A DNA stretch of 64,000 nt from positions 212,820,501 through 212,884,500 of the forward strand of contig NC_135786.1 in the NCBI RefSeq assembly GCF_051106095.1. Direction: 5' to 3'. Below are positions 21,479 to 34,018 of the stretch, piece after piece. This stretch comes from Pogona vitticeps (lineage: Eukaryota; Chordata; Lepidosauria; Squamata; Agamidae). Positions within the stretch are counted from its first letter, which is position 1; every line of letters starts with the position of its first letter. The position numbers and the translations under genes are program-made. The notes under the pieces are model-generated. The model was not told the DNA's origin, made no database searches, and was given only the letters and a program-made list of their open reading frames with translations.

Positions 21479-22129
21479 TCTTTTAGTTACTCCCAATGTT
21501 ACTTCTAAAGTGCATTTTAAGACCCCTTTTTACAGAACTTTCCCCAGTTTTTCTGTCACTCTTATGAATCCTAATTTTTAAGCGACAGAAATAAAAGTTA
21601 CAAGCAGTACCACAAGTTACCTTTGCAACACAACACTGAGTAACAACAATATATTACTTTTCAAGCATTGTTAATGGGTAGAAGTAACAAGTAACAGCAT
21701 AGTTTTTTTGTTTTTTGTTTTTTGTTTTTTTGAATTTCAAGATCTGAACTGCAGCTATCAATCTATGGTACAAGTACTGTACCCAGCAGGCGACTAATAC
21801 TATCTGCATAGGATGGAAGAGTAGGAAAATAATGTAGTCCAACTCTCTGCTCATTGTAGTATAGCCGTAAGTAATGCATTTGTCTTTAAGTTCGCTACAC
21901 ATATCCATTGCTGAATTCTGATTTCTTTTGTAACCCTATATCTTAAAACAGACAAAATCCTGTATATTTTCCCATGAAAATGTGTATGAAATAGGAGATG
22001 GTAGGAAAGACATTCAGCTTGTAACAAGTTGTATTTTTGAGAAGAGAGAATAAATAAAACCATACAAATGGCAACATGTTATTTCTAAAACAAATTCTGA
22101 AATAATAATCTTAGAATAATGATGTTAGA

Positions 22130-22258
22130 ACTGCAGAGCTGGAAAGGGCCCTATGGATCATCAAGTCCATCTCCCAGGAGACAGTGGGGAACTGAACTCC
22201 CAACTTCTGGCTCTGCAGCCAGAAACCTAAACCACAGAGCTATCCAGCACGGAGGTTA
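22130..22258 (-). mobile_element. tRNA-derived squamate SINE
   Basis: The complement of the family at 12875: GAACTGCAGAGCTGGAAAGG at the left and the tRNA-like head complement TCTGGCTCTGCAGCCAGAAA at the right. Confidence 0.7.
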
Positions 22259-23719
22259 ATATTTTGTCTGTTGGGGTTGAGCACCTCTGGTGAGTCTGGA
22301 GGCCCATTTTCTGCCTCCAGGATTCTCCAGGGGCTGAATACAGCCTGGAGGAGTTCCTATTAGCCCTGGGACTATGCTTTGTCTACTTCTCATGCAAATA
22401 GCAGCAATGTGATTTGTGCAGGATGTATTTCTAGTGTTTGTGGTCAAAGTCTGAAGACAAGAATGGAAAATCAAGGGAGCAAATAAGGAAGAGGGTTATA
22501 TAAGGACTCAGACCATGTGTTTTTCTGCTGCTCCTGTTCCTGTGAATAGCAATAAATGAAGGGCAATCTTTTTCAGGGTTCATTTCCTCCACAGAGGACC
22601 ATCCTGAGGTCTTAGGACATGTTGGGTTTTTCTGCATCTATTTGTTGTGAAGCAAATGTACTTTGAATTCTCATTTGGTCCATAAAATCAATAGCCATAT
22701 CTCCTCCAGAAACATATCTGTTATGTACCAATTTAACTATCACATTTGTTTCTTCCAGAGACTCCTTTTGGCAGCTTCCGGGTGAGAGAGCCGCACAAGA
22801 CAGTTCCCCTGTGCTCAGACCACTTTAAAGGTACCTGAATGATCCTGATGACTGAGAGATTCTGGGAACTGTAATGATACATTTTTCTAAACTCTGATTG
22901 GGTAACACTCATCTCCTACGTTGAACAACACATGAGATGAGCTCCAATGCAACACTGGTGTAGCAAAAAAAAAAAAAAAAAAAAAAAAAGGCCAGTAGTG
23001 TACTTAGCAGGATTTCAGCTGAGGAAAGAGAAAGGAGGTGTAGCGTGCCATTGAGGGAGCAGGAAATGCTTCCCGTCTGACCCTGCCTTAGGTCAGTCAA
23101 TAGCTGCCTTAGAGCTCATGGTTGAGTTGGGCCGCCATGTTCTGCCACCCAGAAGAATGGAGAGAATTACTTGGGAAAAAGGAATGAGATGCTTTTTTCC
23201 TCTGATCCCAGGAAAGCATGTTGGCTCCATCGCTGGGATCTCTGCAAACTTACTTAATCTCCTCCCCACGCTGCCTTGATACCGAGGACTCCCAAGGTCA
23301 GGTATTATTCAGGCAGCTAGTCAAGAAACAATCATGTTAAATGGGTGGACAGGTGGTAGAATCGAAGGGAAAGAAGCCACCAGTGCTGCTTCTGGCTTCT
23401 CCTTTCTCCTCCTCTCTCCAGGAGTGGTGGCAGCAGGAGGGATGCTGATGTCCCCACCTAGGACAGCAGGAGAGCTTGCCCTGGCACTGTTAGCTACGGT
23501 CCTGTTTAATCATGAGGAACTGTGGAAAGGCATGTCTGGGACCTTTGGTCTAGCAGTAAAGAAATTAAGGCCACTGTGTCAGAGCCCTAAGGAATCTTTC
23601 TTTTTGGACTATAGCGGCCATGCTGGCTGGAGGGGAAAAAACACACATTTTCAGTCTGTGCTCAAGTAGCTTTTTAAAGAAGTGTTATGAGCAGAGAGGT
23701 TATCAGTGTATGTCTAAAG
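22259..23719. other. Intergenic, no gene seen
   Basis: Mostly unique DNA. A half palindromic repeat lies near 22855-22900 and a poly-A run of about 26 at 22964-22989, which could be the tail of an unrecognised retroposon. Confidence 0.4.
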
Positions 23720-24123
23720 CAGGGGTGTCCAACCCTCACCTTCCCTGGGCCACATTAGAAGACGAAAATTTGGTTTGGGCCACACATACATTTGATTTGG
23801 GCTGCATGGGTGGCAGCCCTAACCATCCTCCGCAGCCCCGCTCCAAGCGCGCTTACCGGCAGCTGTGATCTCAGACAGCAGAGGCTGCCAACTTAGACTC
23901 CGGTGGCTTTATGGGGCCGGGAGGGGGTCCACCTATTGATGGGGATGGCGCAATGCACTCACGCAGCTCCCCTCTCCCTCCTTCCTTCCTTCCCTCTCTC
24001 CCCCGCACCGTTGTGACGTGCCCTGGCCGCAAGCGCCGGCAGTGTAACTTGAAACTTTGGAATTTATTTAAAAATAAAAAATTGCACTGGGCCGCATTAT
24101 GAGCCGCAGGTTGGACAAGCCTG
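23720..24123. mobile_element. hAT-type nonautonomous element with perfect 8-bp duplication
   Basis: Terminal inverted repeats CAGGGGTGTCCAACC (23720-23734) and GGTTGGACAAGCCTG (24109-24123). GTCTAAAG is present exactly on both flanks (23712-23719, 24124-24131). 404 bp, no coding region, with a GC-rich interior. The duplication fits the NTCTAGAN preference of Charlie-like hAT elements apart from one base. Confidence 0.88.
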
Positions 24124-24265
24124 GTCTAAAGCAAAGGAAGCGGATAGAGAAGAGGTGCATCTGACTCGGGTAGCAAAGTGCTTGTAGCTGGTTTTGGGTC
24201 CTATGTGTGATAATTTCAAAAAGGGGAGGATGTCATTTACTGCTTTGACTCAGACAGTAAAGTTG

Positions 24266-24289
24266 TTAGGGTTAGGGTTAGGGTTAGGG
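24266..24289. repeat. Short interstitial telomeric repeat, (TTAGGG)4
   Basis: Four exact TTAGGG units, 143 bp to the right of the hAT element. Confidence 0.95.
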
Positions 24290-24931
24290 AAGTAGTGAGG
24301 CCTGTGGATCATCCGATCATCTAATACAACCAGAGATCACCCTCTCTTTTTGGTCTAGTAGGGCCTCACACTATCAAACTGGAGTGAAAAATGTGGCCGT
24401 GCCCACCCTTTCTCTGCAAAGCAATCAGGAAATTTCAGTGGGTCTAAAACGCAGCAGCCAGATTGCTAACTGGGGCTGGTCACAGGGCTCACCTCACCTT
24501 CCATTAGAGCAGCTCCAGTGGCTGCTGATCCATTATGGGGCTGAATTCAAAGTGCCAGCTCTAACCTATAAAGCCCTCAATGGGTGCAAGCTATCTCAGG
24601 GACTGTGTCTTCCTTTATGAGCCTGCTCATAAAGCTGTGAAGATCATCAAGAGAGGCCTTTCTCTTGGTCCTGACAATTTCACAGGCACATTTAGTGGGG
24701 ACCTGGGAGAGGGCCTTCTCTGTGGCTGCTCCCACACTGAAGCTCTTGCCCAGAGGAAGCCAGGCTGGGCCCATCTCTGCTGTCCTTCTGCAAGCAGACA
24801 AAGAACTTTCTCTTCAGGCAAGCTTTCCCTTAGGGATTGGCTGGCTAATTGAGATTTTGTAATGGATTGTTGTACCTTCCCGCTTCAAATATGTTTTGAT
24901 GTTGCTTTCATTTAGTATTTTTACTGTGGTA

Positions 24932-25040
<109 letters not shown>

Positions 25041-25091
25041 ACTTATACCCCGCCCATCTAGTCATAGACTACTCTGGGCAGCTAGTCTACA

Positions 25092-25137
25092 AATACAAAA
25101 AGGATTAAACAAGTATTTGTTTAATCCTTTTTGTATT
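25092..25137. repeat. Perfect 21-bp inverted repeat
   Basis: The arms are 25092-25112 and 25117-25137, exact reverse complements (ending GGATTAAACAA / TTGTTTAATCC), with a loop of GTAT, inside the L2-like 3' region. Confidence 0.92.
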
Positions 25138-25250
25138 CGTACTATGTATTTACTGTTGTTGGCTTTACATACTGCCTTTCAATGATGTAAGCTGCCTTGG
25201 GTCCTTTTTTATGGATAAAGGCAGAGTAAAATATTTTAAATCAATAAAAA

Positions 25251-27974
25251 TAAAAATCTATTTAAATGTCACGAGTTTCCTGCATCTGCAAAAACAACAA
25301 CAGCAGTACAGCATTTAAAGAAATTTAAACAATATAGCTGTAACAGCTTTTTTGCAGCTAAAATCATGAAGAAGAATCATGTGGCACCTTGAAAACTAAC
25401 CCATTTCATTGTGCCATCATTTTCTGTGGAAATGTCATCAGGTTGGAATCTGATACAGTGGGCCGTGTTCACAACAACTTACGGTGTAATAAATCTGAAA
25501 CTGGCTCTGAAAAGTAATCTCTTCTCCTTTAGGCCCACCTGGATGTCCTGCCTTTTTTTTAGCTCAGGAAACTTTGCAAGTGCTGTCTGGATGGCCAGAG
25601 AAACAGGTTTGGTGAGTAATCTTAAGCGAAGCAATATAGCTGGTTAATTAAATCAAATTGTTTTTAATCAATTGGTGAACCCCTCCCTCCTGAACGTTGT
25701 TGTAATATGTTTGTAAGAATGTTGGCCTCAAAAGAGATTTTGCAGCAAATTCTGCACCCCTCACAAAGATCTCTTAATAGTAAACCATCTTTCTTTATTC
25801 GTACTACAGCACGGTACAATTTAAAATTGTGACTGTATATGAAATATAGGTAAAATTAAAACCAAATGTTAAGATAATGAGACTGTTTTTGATCAGAAGT
25901 AGGCTGTTTCAAGAGCATTGTCTCAGTCATTTGCTAGATATTCTTTTGTACATGTGGTAGGGCATAAATTGCACTTACATAAGTGCAGCCACAGTCACAG
26001 AAAATTGTCCTGTATCCAAGTGGTCCCATTGTAATTGATTGTTCTTTGATCTTCCTACTTCAAGTTCTATTAAGTGACTTTCAGATGATCCAGCTAAAGT
26101 CTTATCCTGGTAGGAGACACTCTTCAATATTCAACCATTTGATAAAGCATATAATTTTTGTTCTTCATAGCTTTAGCCCAAGTTCTTCTGGTTTAATGTA
26201 TAAAGCCTGTGATGTGTGGAGAAAACTTTTCCTTGATTTTAGCCATTGTCTGGGGGTTGGTGTCCATGAAGGGGATGGGTTTGGTGCTGTATTACTTTAT
26301 TTTATTCATTATTCGCTAGCACCTCTCAACATACTTCTGGGGGGACAGTGCCAGACAAATAATAGACTTTTTCAATGGAGGTAGGTTTCAGATAGCAGGT
26401 AATAATCCTGCATGACTCATTAAGAGTCACACCCACTTGTTTGGCATTTGCTGATTTATACCATATGGGGCTAGCATATTCTGCTGTGGAGTAGCATGGG
26501 GAGAAAGCTGCTGTTCTTATGTGGATCCCAGTGTCACACAGCCGGTTCCCTAACTATGTTATTTCTGGAGGCAACTTTCTGTTCAGTGTTTAGACAATGC
26601 TTTTTTGTAGATCAGGATTGATCCAGAGTTAACGCCCACATATTCTGAGGTAAGGTAATGCTCCAAAATCTTGACTTCCCAGAGCTGCTTCTCTGTTCTT
26701 TAGGTAGAAGGCATAGACCTGTGTTTTGAAAGGGTTTGGTTTCAGCTGATTATGATAAACCATAAGCACTTAGCTTTACCTACCTTACAGAAAGAGCAAC
26801 AAAACCAGTGGCAATTTAAACACTCACACATTTCTTATGGAATAATCTTTATTAGAATGCATTCTTTCATAGAAGGCATGCATCTGATGAAACAATTCAT
26901 AGCCATTGAATTTCTGTAGTCCATGAAAGCCTTTTATGTAATAGATTTGTTAGTCTTATGGAGCCATGGAACTTTTTATTTGTGCTGCAACAGACTAATA
27001 TGGCCAGTCTTTGACTTTCCTACCTTGCAGGGTTGTTTATTCGGTTTATGTAATTAAACAGTTATGCAACCAGTAATGAAGTATTACTTTGAACATAATG
27101 ATTTTATGAGCACTGTAATATACATTATGACAATATTCCTAAGAAAGATTGCTCAAGAGAACTTGTTTTCTGGGGTAGAAAATCCAGATAATTCTCCATA
27201 GTGTAGTAAAATGTTAATAATGAACAAGGCCTAGTAATCTTTATGGGACCAGAAAAATTAATGTTGCTTAATAAAAGAGCCTGACCTGAATGCTAAACTC
27301 ATAATAATACAGAACTAGCCTGATCCTATGCATGTTTACAAAAACATGAGTTCCACTAAATTAAATGGAACATACTCTTTTGTAAGTACCTAAGGTTATA
27401 TCCCTAACTTAACACCTTGAATGATATTCCTACATCAGTTAGGAATGATTCTGTTTTTTTATTTTTATGTACCTGATTTCTCTTCAACAAATGCTACCTT
27501 GAATTTTACCAAGTCACAGTGACCTAGCTGAAGACTTCACTGACTGAATAGTATTTTGAATGCTGTCTCAGAAAATTATGACAAAAATGTGTGGGAGTTT
27601 TGCAGTTCAGAATAGACTAAGGTTGAATGCCACATTTGGAAAGGAATTTATCTTAAATATAATAGATGTCTTGACCTAGAAATCTGACATAAGCTTTCAG
27701 TTTTTTTATTTTCTTCTAGACTGTAGTCCTATACCCATACTTGCTTAGCAACAATTGGAACAAACGTTTATTTCTTATTTCAGTAAGCAATCGAAAGGGG
27801 GACAAAACGGAGTGATCCAAAGAGATGTCTGGACCCTTCTCATGAGAGAAGAAATGTCTGCTGCGTGAATGGAAGGATAGCTTAAGTGTGAAATAAAATA
27901 AAAGCATGAACCGGATCTCTCCAGCTTCCCCTGTCTGGTCATGTCCTTACTTTAGGAACCAAGAACTATTTTAG
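25251..27974. other. Intergenic, old repeats only
   Basis: No exon recognised. Pieces of an old sauropsid interspersed repeat lie at about 25365-25450 and 26860-27010 (CTGCAACAGACTAATATGGC, GTCCATGAAAGCCTTTTATG). A degraded palindromic piece lies at 27310-27405 (CCTATGCATGTTTAC ... TTAAATGGAACATACTC). The rest is unique AT-rich sequence. Confidence 0.4.
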
Positions 27975-28500
27975 TTATTTTATTATTTATTTATTTGAAA
28001 TATATTCTGCTTTTCTCCTCAGGAGGATGCAAGGTAGTTCACAATATAAAAACAAACTATATTAAAAGCTACAAAAATAAAATCATTACCCTATTTAAAA
28101 AGAATTTAACAGCTATCAAAAGCTAGAAAATCAAAACCTTTCTTAAAATGCATTAAACACAACAACACAACAGCAGCCCCATTTTTAGGAGCTCTCTATT
28201 AGGTAGTGGGTTTCTGAGAAAAGGGGTGCTTGCAGAAGGATAGTAAAAGGGGGGGCAGCCTGAACTCCCATGGCGGGGGGGTAAGTTCCACAGTTCAAGA
28301 GCACCAACAGAGAAACCTCTCTCTTGTGTCCTCACCAAATGTACCTGTAAAGGTAATCGGCCTGAAAGAAAGGCTTCCGCTAATGATTCTAAAACCCAGG
28401 CATGCTCATAAAGGGAGATGCAATATTCCAGCTAGCTTGGACCAAGTAATTTAGGGCTTTATGGATTAAAACCAGTACTTAAAATTATGTTAAAAAACAG
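27975..28500 (-). mobile_element. L2-like LINE 3' end
   Basis: The minus-strand frame RTQERGFSVGALELWNLPPR (about 28270-28330) corresponds to the ERAFSVAAPRLWNSLP motif. Its 3' tail complement with a TTTATTTATTTG run is at 27985. Confidence 0.65.
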
Positions 28501-28814
28501 ACCAGCAGCCAGTAGATCTCTAGTAACAGGTGGGTTATTTTGATCCCTGTAAGCAGCTCTGTTAAATCATCTTGGCTGCAGCAACAAATGATTGTTACAT
28601 TTGAGGGTATAGTCTTACGGACCTTCTTACCATGGTAAATTTGGAAGACTAGGTGCTCATCATGTTCATTTCTATAGCCACACACCCTAAGGAGAATAAA
28701 AGGTGCAGGCAGTTGGATTTGTCCACAATGACAAATGAGCAGATCTTTAGTAAAGGTAACTGATCTTAATTGTCCATTCAAGACCAAACTACCCTCAAAT
28801 ATGTTGCATTACAA

Positions 28815-29235
28815 TAGGAATTCCCAATCCCAAAGAAGGGCAGTGCCAAAGAATGCTCCAACTACCGTACAATTGCACTCATTTCGCACGCTAGCAAGGT
28901 TATGCTCAAAATCCTCCAAGGCAGGCTTCAGCAGTATGTGGACCGAGAACTCCCAGAAGTACAAGCTGGATTTTGAAGGGGCAGAGGAACTAGAGACTGA
29001 ATTGCTAGCATGCGCTGCATTATGGAGAAAGCCAGAGAGTTCCAGAAAAACATCTACTACTGCTTCATTGACTACGCAAAAGCCGTTGACTGTGTGGACA
29101 GTAATGTCAATGCAAAAACCTTTGACTGTGTGAACCACAGCAAACAATGGCAAGTCGTTAAAGGAATGGGAGTGCCTGACCACCTTATCTATCTCTTGAG
29201 AAATCTATACATGGGACAGGAAGCAACATGAAGTT
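28815..29235 (+). mobile_element. RTE-BovB LINE fragment (reverse transcriptase, middle)
   Basis: Two frames together contain the BovB reverse-transcriptase motifs: CSNYRTIALISHASKVMLKI-like text and LQQYVDRELPEVQAGF (one frame), then IMEKAREFQKNIYYCFIDYA, FDCVNHSKQW and GVPDHLIYLLRNLYMGQEAT. A piece of about 36 nt encoding AKA(V/F)DCV is present twice in a row (about 29077-29150). Truncated at both ends, with at least one frame break. BovB is the family known for horizontal movement between squamates and ruminants. Confidence 0.88.
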
Positions 29236-29339
29236 TTATGCCAAATAGTATACATTGGTCTTCAAGGTGCTACAAGACTTTGTGACAAGACTGGTATCTT
29301 TATTAAGTGAGGGTGGGGGCAGAATGATTTAGCCCTTGT

Positions 29340-29548
29340 GATGCACAAGCTATGTTGTGTGCTGGTAAGTCACATCCCATGTATGGCAACTTTAATGGGA
29401 GTTGAAGGTGTGTGAAATATTTAAGGAGTGGTTTTACCAAGGCCACTCTCCAGTGAGTTTTCAGAGCCAAGTGGGGATTTGACCCTATTTCTCCAGAATC
29501 CTAGTCTGTTGCTCTGTCCACTGCACCACACTGGTTCCTCACACGCCA
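29340..29548 (-). mobile_element. tRNA-derived SINE, degraded
   Basis: Complement orientation: TGGTTTTACCAAGGCCACTC, CCAAGTGGGGATTTGACCC and a tRNA-head complement GCTCTGTCCACTGCACCACA at the right. Confidence 0.5.
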
Positions 29549-31554
29549 GTTAAGGCACACTGTATATACAAAGGAATTCAGCCAAATATAGTACTGTACT
29601 TACTACTGAATATAGCAAAACAAAGGTTTGCTGGTCATTATGAAAATGATGGGAGAGAAGTGTAAGAAAGCCTTGATCTCAAAAGTGTAAATGGATAGGC
29701 ATAGGGAGGTGCCTGCCCATTTTCATCTTGAGACAATCTTGGTGATCTGATCTTGGCAGTCAATGCTTCTGGTCATAAAGGAAGATGGGTTGTGTTATGA
29801 ATCTCTCAAAGCTCAGTTCTTATGGACTTCAAGATGGAAGCTGTATTTCAAAATGGGGACTTGAAATAAGATGTGTAATCAGCTGTAAACTAGTAGAGTA
29901 GTTTAAAACCAGAGTTTAGGAAAGTTAGGTTTGGGGACTAAAACTGCTAGAATCCCACAACCATCAAAGGTAATTTTTCCACGCTCTGTGGAGAACATAC
30001 AGACCTTTAGAAGTTGCTGGACTTCCACTCAAATCACTCTCATAATTAGCTGTCCTATCTAGAGCAGATGGGGGTTGAAGTCCAACATTACGTGGGAAGT
30101 CCACACATTTCCCACTAGATTACAAGCAGATCCATCAAAGAGACACTCGTATTTATTTCATTTGCCTCTCTTACACACCTATTTGAGAGACAGAATTTTC
30201 TCCCAACTTCAGCCTACATGTAAATTCTAGTGTGGTGTTCTGTTCCTATAATCCCACTGGCTAAGGTTGCCAGCATACTCTTCCCTAAGACATCAAGGCC
30301 AAAATTTTAGATTGGGGTAAGGCCCTTGAGATGTCACAGAGTCAAGGCAGGGAAGGGCTGGGGGGCCAGAAAAGTTCTGGGCCTGATGATGGTGAAAGTG
30401 GGCATGAGGGCAAATAAGGTACAGGGGCCAGAATTAAGGTCAAACTTGTCACACCAAGTCATATGACAGCCCAGAACCAAAGGGAAAAAAATTTTGGTGG
30501 CTATCAAAATGCACCCAGCAGCTGTAACAGTTTTTGCAAATCCTTCTAGGGATCACATCATAATGGCCTTGTCTGATACACAGGGAATTTCTCTTGGCTG
30601 TACATTGCCATCCACGTAATCATTCATGAAAACAATAAGTGTGCATTCTCTGGTCAACTCTCATACCTCATGGACACTTAAAACAGTCTTACAGGATATG
30701 CACCCCAGTGAGCTCGTTGTCACAATGGGAAGCCACATTCTTTCCTGTTAATGCAGAAGTACTCTCGAACAGATGAAGTGAGCATTATAACATTTATTTA
30801 AGAAATACCTGTAACGCAGAACAGCTAGCAGAGGAAAAGCATTTTAACAGAACCTGGAAACTTAATTCTCCACCCCTGTCTATAGCTTCTAGAATTTTCC
30901 AGCCGGTATGGCCAGTGGACAGGCTAGCAGGGGAATTTTGCAAGCTATAGTCCAAACGATTCCTGCATTTTAGGAACATAGAAAAACACTTTCTACCAGC
31001 TCTGTTCATTTGTCTGACCAGCTCATTATTTTCTCCTCTGATTTGCAGCAATTTTGCAGGATCTCAGACTACTGCTCTTCCATGTAAATTTACTATCTGA
31101 TCATTGCTGCTAAAGGCACCTGTGACAGAACCTGAGGACTTTGTGTAGAAAGCAGGTATAAAATAGCTCAGATATTCTTTCTGCATTAAAAAAAGTACTA
31201 CAAATATTAAAATGGCCTGGAGTCTTCTAGATGTGTTGGAATACACCTCCCTTCATCTCCAGCCTGAATGGCCCAATAGGCTACAGATGATCAGCATTAT
31301 GTTTAACATGGGATGGGGGCAGTGGCAAGATGAAAACAGTTCTATAAGGATTGACTAGGTTCTATTGGCAGGAGTGTGCCTTTGTTCCTGCCTTACAGTA
31401 CCATCCTACAACTATTTATTCAGAAGCTGTGCTCCATGTTTACTCCCTCCAAAGTGTATTTAGGTTTGGACCTCTTTATTATTTCATGTTGCTGTGATAG
31501 TCAGTCCCAATGCTACAAAGACTGGGAGAAATCCTAAGCTCTTAACATATTTTA
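29549..31554. other. Intergenic, no gene seen
   Basis: Unique-looking DNA with degraded family A palindromes at about 30870-30970 and 31200-31275. Confidence 0.4.
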
Positions 31555-31772
31555 CCTTCGTAAATCTGGGCATCTGGCTACGAAGCCAGAAGTTTCCCAC
31601 TGTGCATCCCAGAAGAGCCAGCCTTTGGGGCCTTGGGCAAACTGCACAGTTTCAGGACGACCCCCACAAGAAGGGTATGGTAAACTGCTTCTGAATACTC
31701 TCAACCTAGAAAACCCTGAAAAGGTTTGCCCTAAGCTGGAATTGACTTGAAGGCACACAGTGATTATTATTC
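31555..31772 (+). mobile_element. tRNA-derived squamate SINE
   Basis: The head CTGGGCATCTGGCTACGAAG is followed by CAGCCTTTGGGGCCTTGGGC, then AACCTAGAAAACCCTGAAAA and a GAATTGACTTGAAGGCACAC tail. That tail is shared with the 33.8 kb copy. Confidence 0.7.
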
Positions 31773-32144
31773 TTGCAATTACTGACCCAAACATCACATC
31801 TCCATATCAGAGTAAACAAAGCCAAATCATTTAGGTTTAGCATCTTTCATTTAACCAACCAAATAATTAGATAGATGGGGAAAAAATAATGAAAGTCACC
31901 GTAAGAAACCAATGCAATAAGCAACCGCATTAAAAATAAAACATCTTGCAAACTAAAATCGGTATATTTCCAAATTGGAGATAATGGATGGTAGCGAAGA
32001 ACTTACCGAGTAAGCTCAGGCATAGCCCATTACATTTATTTGCACAATCCTTCTTATAACAGCCTTTGCTGTTATTATTGCTATATATCATGCAGCATCT
32101 TAAAGAGGAAGACATTTTACATAGCATAAAGTCTCATGGGCTTC

Positions 32145-32305
32145 AGGTACCCAGTGTGATGGATTAGGACTCAGGAGACCTGGATTCGAATCCCCACTTG
32201 GCTATGGACACTCTTGGGTGGGTGGGTGTGGCACCAGTAAAACCACTCCTTTAATGTTTCATTTACCATGAAAACCTTACTAGGGTTGCTTTAACTCCAA
32301 TGTGA
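32145..32305 (+). mobile_element. tRNA-derived SINE, degraded
   Basis: CAGGAGACCTGGATTCGAAT (B-box region) then CCCCACTTGGCTATGG and a 'CTTACTAGGGTTGC' 3' part. Confidence 0.55.
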
Positions 32306-33799
32306 TGTGACAACACATCTCGCACACACACTCATGGACTTCAAGAGCTTCATTTTGTGTATGGAGTGTTGCCTCAGTTGACATGATATTATGCATGCTT
32401 CTGTAGGAGCAGGGATTGTTACCAGAGGGGTCAAAAGGAACTGAAATGCAAAAAGTCAAAACAAGGATCATTTTGTTAGCCTTGAATGTTCATTAATAGG
32501 AGAGTAGTAAGGCAGTAACACAGGTTCCCATTGATGAGCTTTTTTTAAAAAAAGCTTTTGTCTTTTATTCAACTAACAGGTAATATAACTGGCCGAAGAA
32601 TTATTACTCAGCTCTTGGGCATTGTGATTTGGTCGTCCACTTCTTTTGGAGAATGCTGTAAAAGACTAAAGTGTTCCCCCATGTTTTTTGAAAATTAGCA
32701 TTTCTCATATCTGCATCCATTTCCACAGCTAATACCTGTAATATATTTATTACCTGTGGCTTGAATCAGAATAAAGTTGAAATAGTTTTTAAAGTTATAC
32801 TACATGTGTTAACCAGCTCCCCAAATAGAAAATGTCTGTGTTATCAATCACAAACAACTGTTTTGTGAATGGCTGCTGTTAATATGATAAACTGTCTACT
32901 TTACTTTCTGCCTTTAATTTCCTGTGACCTCATTTGTCACTATTTGTCCGCTTTCTCTCTCACATAAGCAGACACACATAACATAAGATGAAGCTTAATG
33001 CTTTTAATGAAATGTACTGTTGTCCACAAAACCAATGTTAGTTTGTAAGATGTTGTAAGAACCTTATTCCATTGATCAAGGCACTGAGAAACAAAAAAAG
33101 ATTGTTTCATTGGTGCTACTTTTTTGTAAATATATATCAACAACCCAGCCATATATCTTTCTTACTTCATCATATGTTGGGAAAGGAAGAAGACAATAAG
33201 CAAAATTTCCACTGTGCAAAAGTTTTTGGCCACACAAATATGTCTGTATCGATTACACACATGTACACCCATGATCAAATCAAATGGATTATGCAATTAT
33301 AAAACAGAAAATTTAACAGCTAGTGGCTAAAATTATGTCTCATAGCTCTGTGTGTGCAACATGAAACTGCAGAAGTGGTCCTGAAGATCACAGTGCAGCA
33401 GAAGTGTTATTCACAAAGCACTTTGCAATGGTCACAGTGGGCAATGTGCAATGGATTGCACAGTCAGATTGCACAACGCAGGTTGTCTAGGCATAACACC
33501 CTGCACATTTCCACTGGTGTAACTTACGCTACACCAGAATGATGGGATTTCAGGCAGGGTGTCACCATTAAGTTCTTTTCCTTATGATGGTGGCAACCTG
33601 GTATTGCAACACGGATGGAGAAAAGGGGCCCATTGCCAATGGAAAATTTGAATTTGGGGTAGATGGAAGTCAGCTCCACTTTTTTTTTATTTTTTGCTTT
33701 TTTCCGTGTTTAAGGGACCGCAAGAACAATGTGTGGTATCACCAATGAGCAGAGTTTGTTGGAACTCTTTATCAACAGATTGTAATGATCTATCCCATT
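32306..33799. other. Intergenic, no feature seen
   Basis: No exon or clear repeat; a small AGCTTTTTTTAAAAAAAGCT palindrome sits at 32537-32556. Confidence 0.4.
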
Positions 33800-34018
33800 T
33801 TCAACAGCTGGTTGTATGGCTCAGTGAGTCTGGCTGTGGAAACAAAAGGGTGGAAGTTCAGTTCCCCACCGAGCATCCCACAGTCAGCCTGTGTGGCCTT
33901 GGGCAAGCTGCATGTTCTCAGGCTGTCCCCAGGAGAAGGAAATGGTAAACCATTTCTGAGTACTCTTTACCTAGAAAACCCTGAAAAAGTTTGGCATAAC
34001 TTGTCAGCACACAATTAT
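33800..34018 (+). mobile_element. tRNA-derived squamate SINE
   Basis: The same family as 31.56 kb: TGTATGGCTCAGTGAGTCTG head, TGTGTGGCCTTGGGCAAGCT, CCTAGAAAACCCTGAAAAAG and a CAGCACACAATTATTTAT tail. Confidence 0.7.

Noticed and set aside
28809-29183. 124-codon minus-strand ORF
   Set aside because: Antisense of the BovB fragment.
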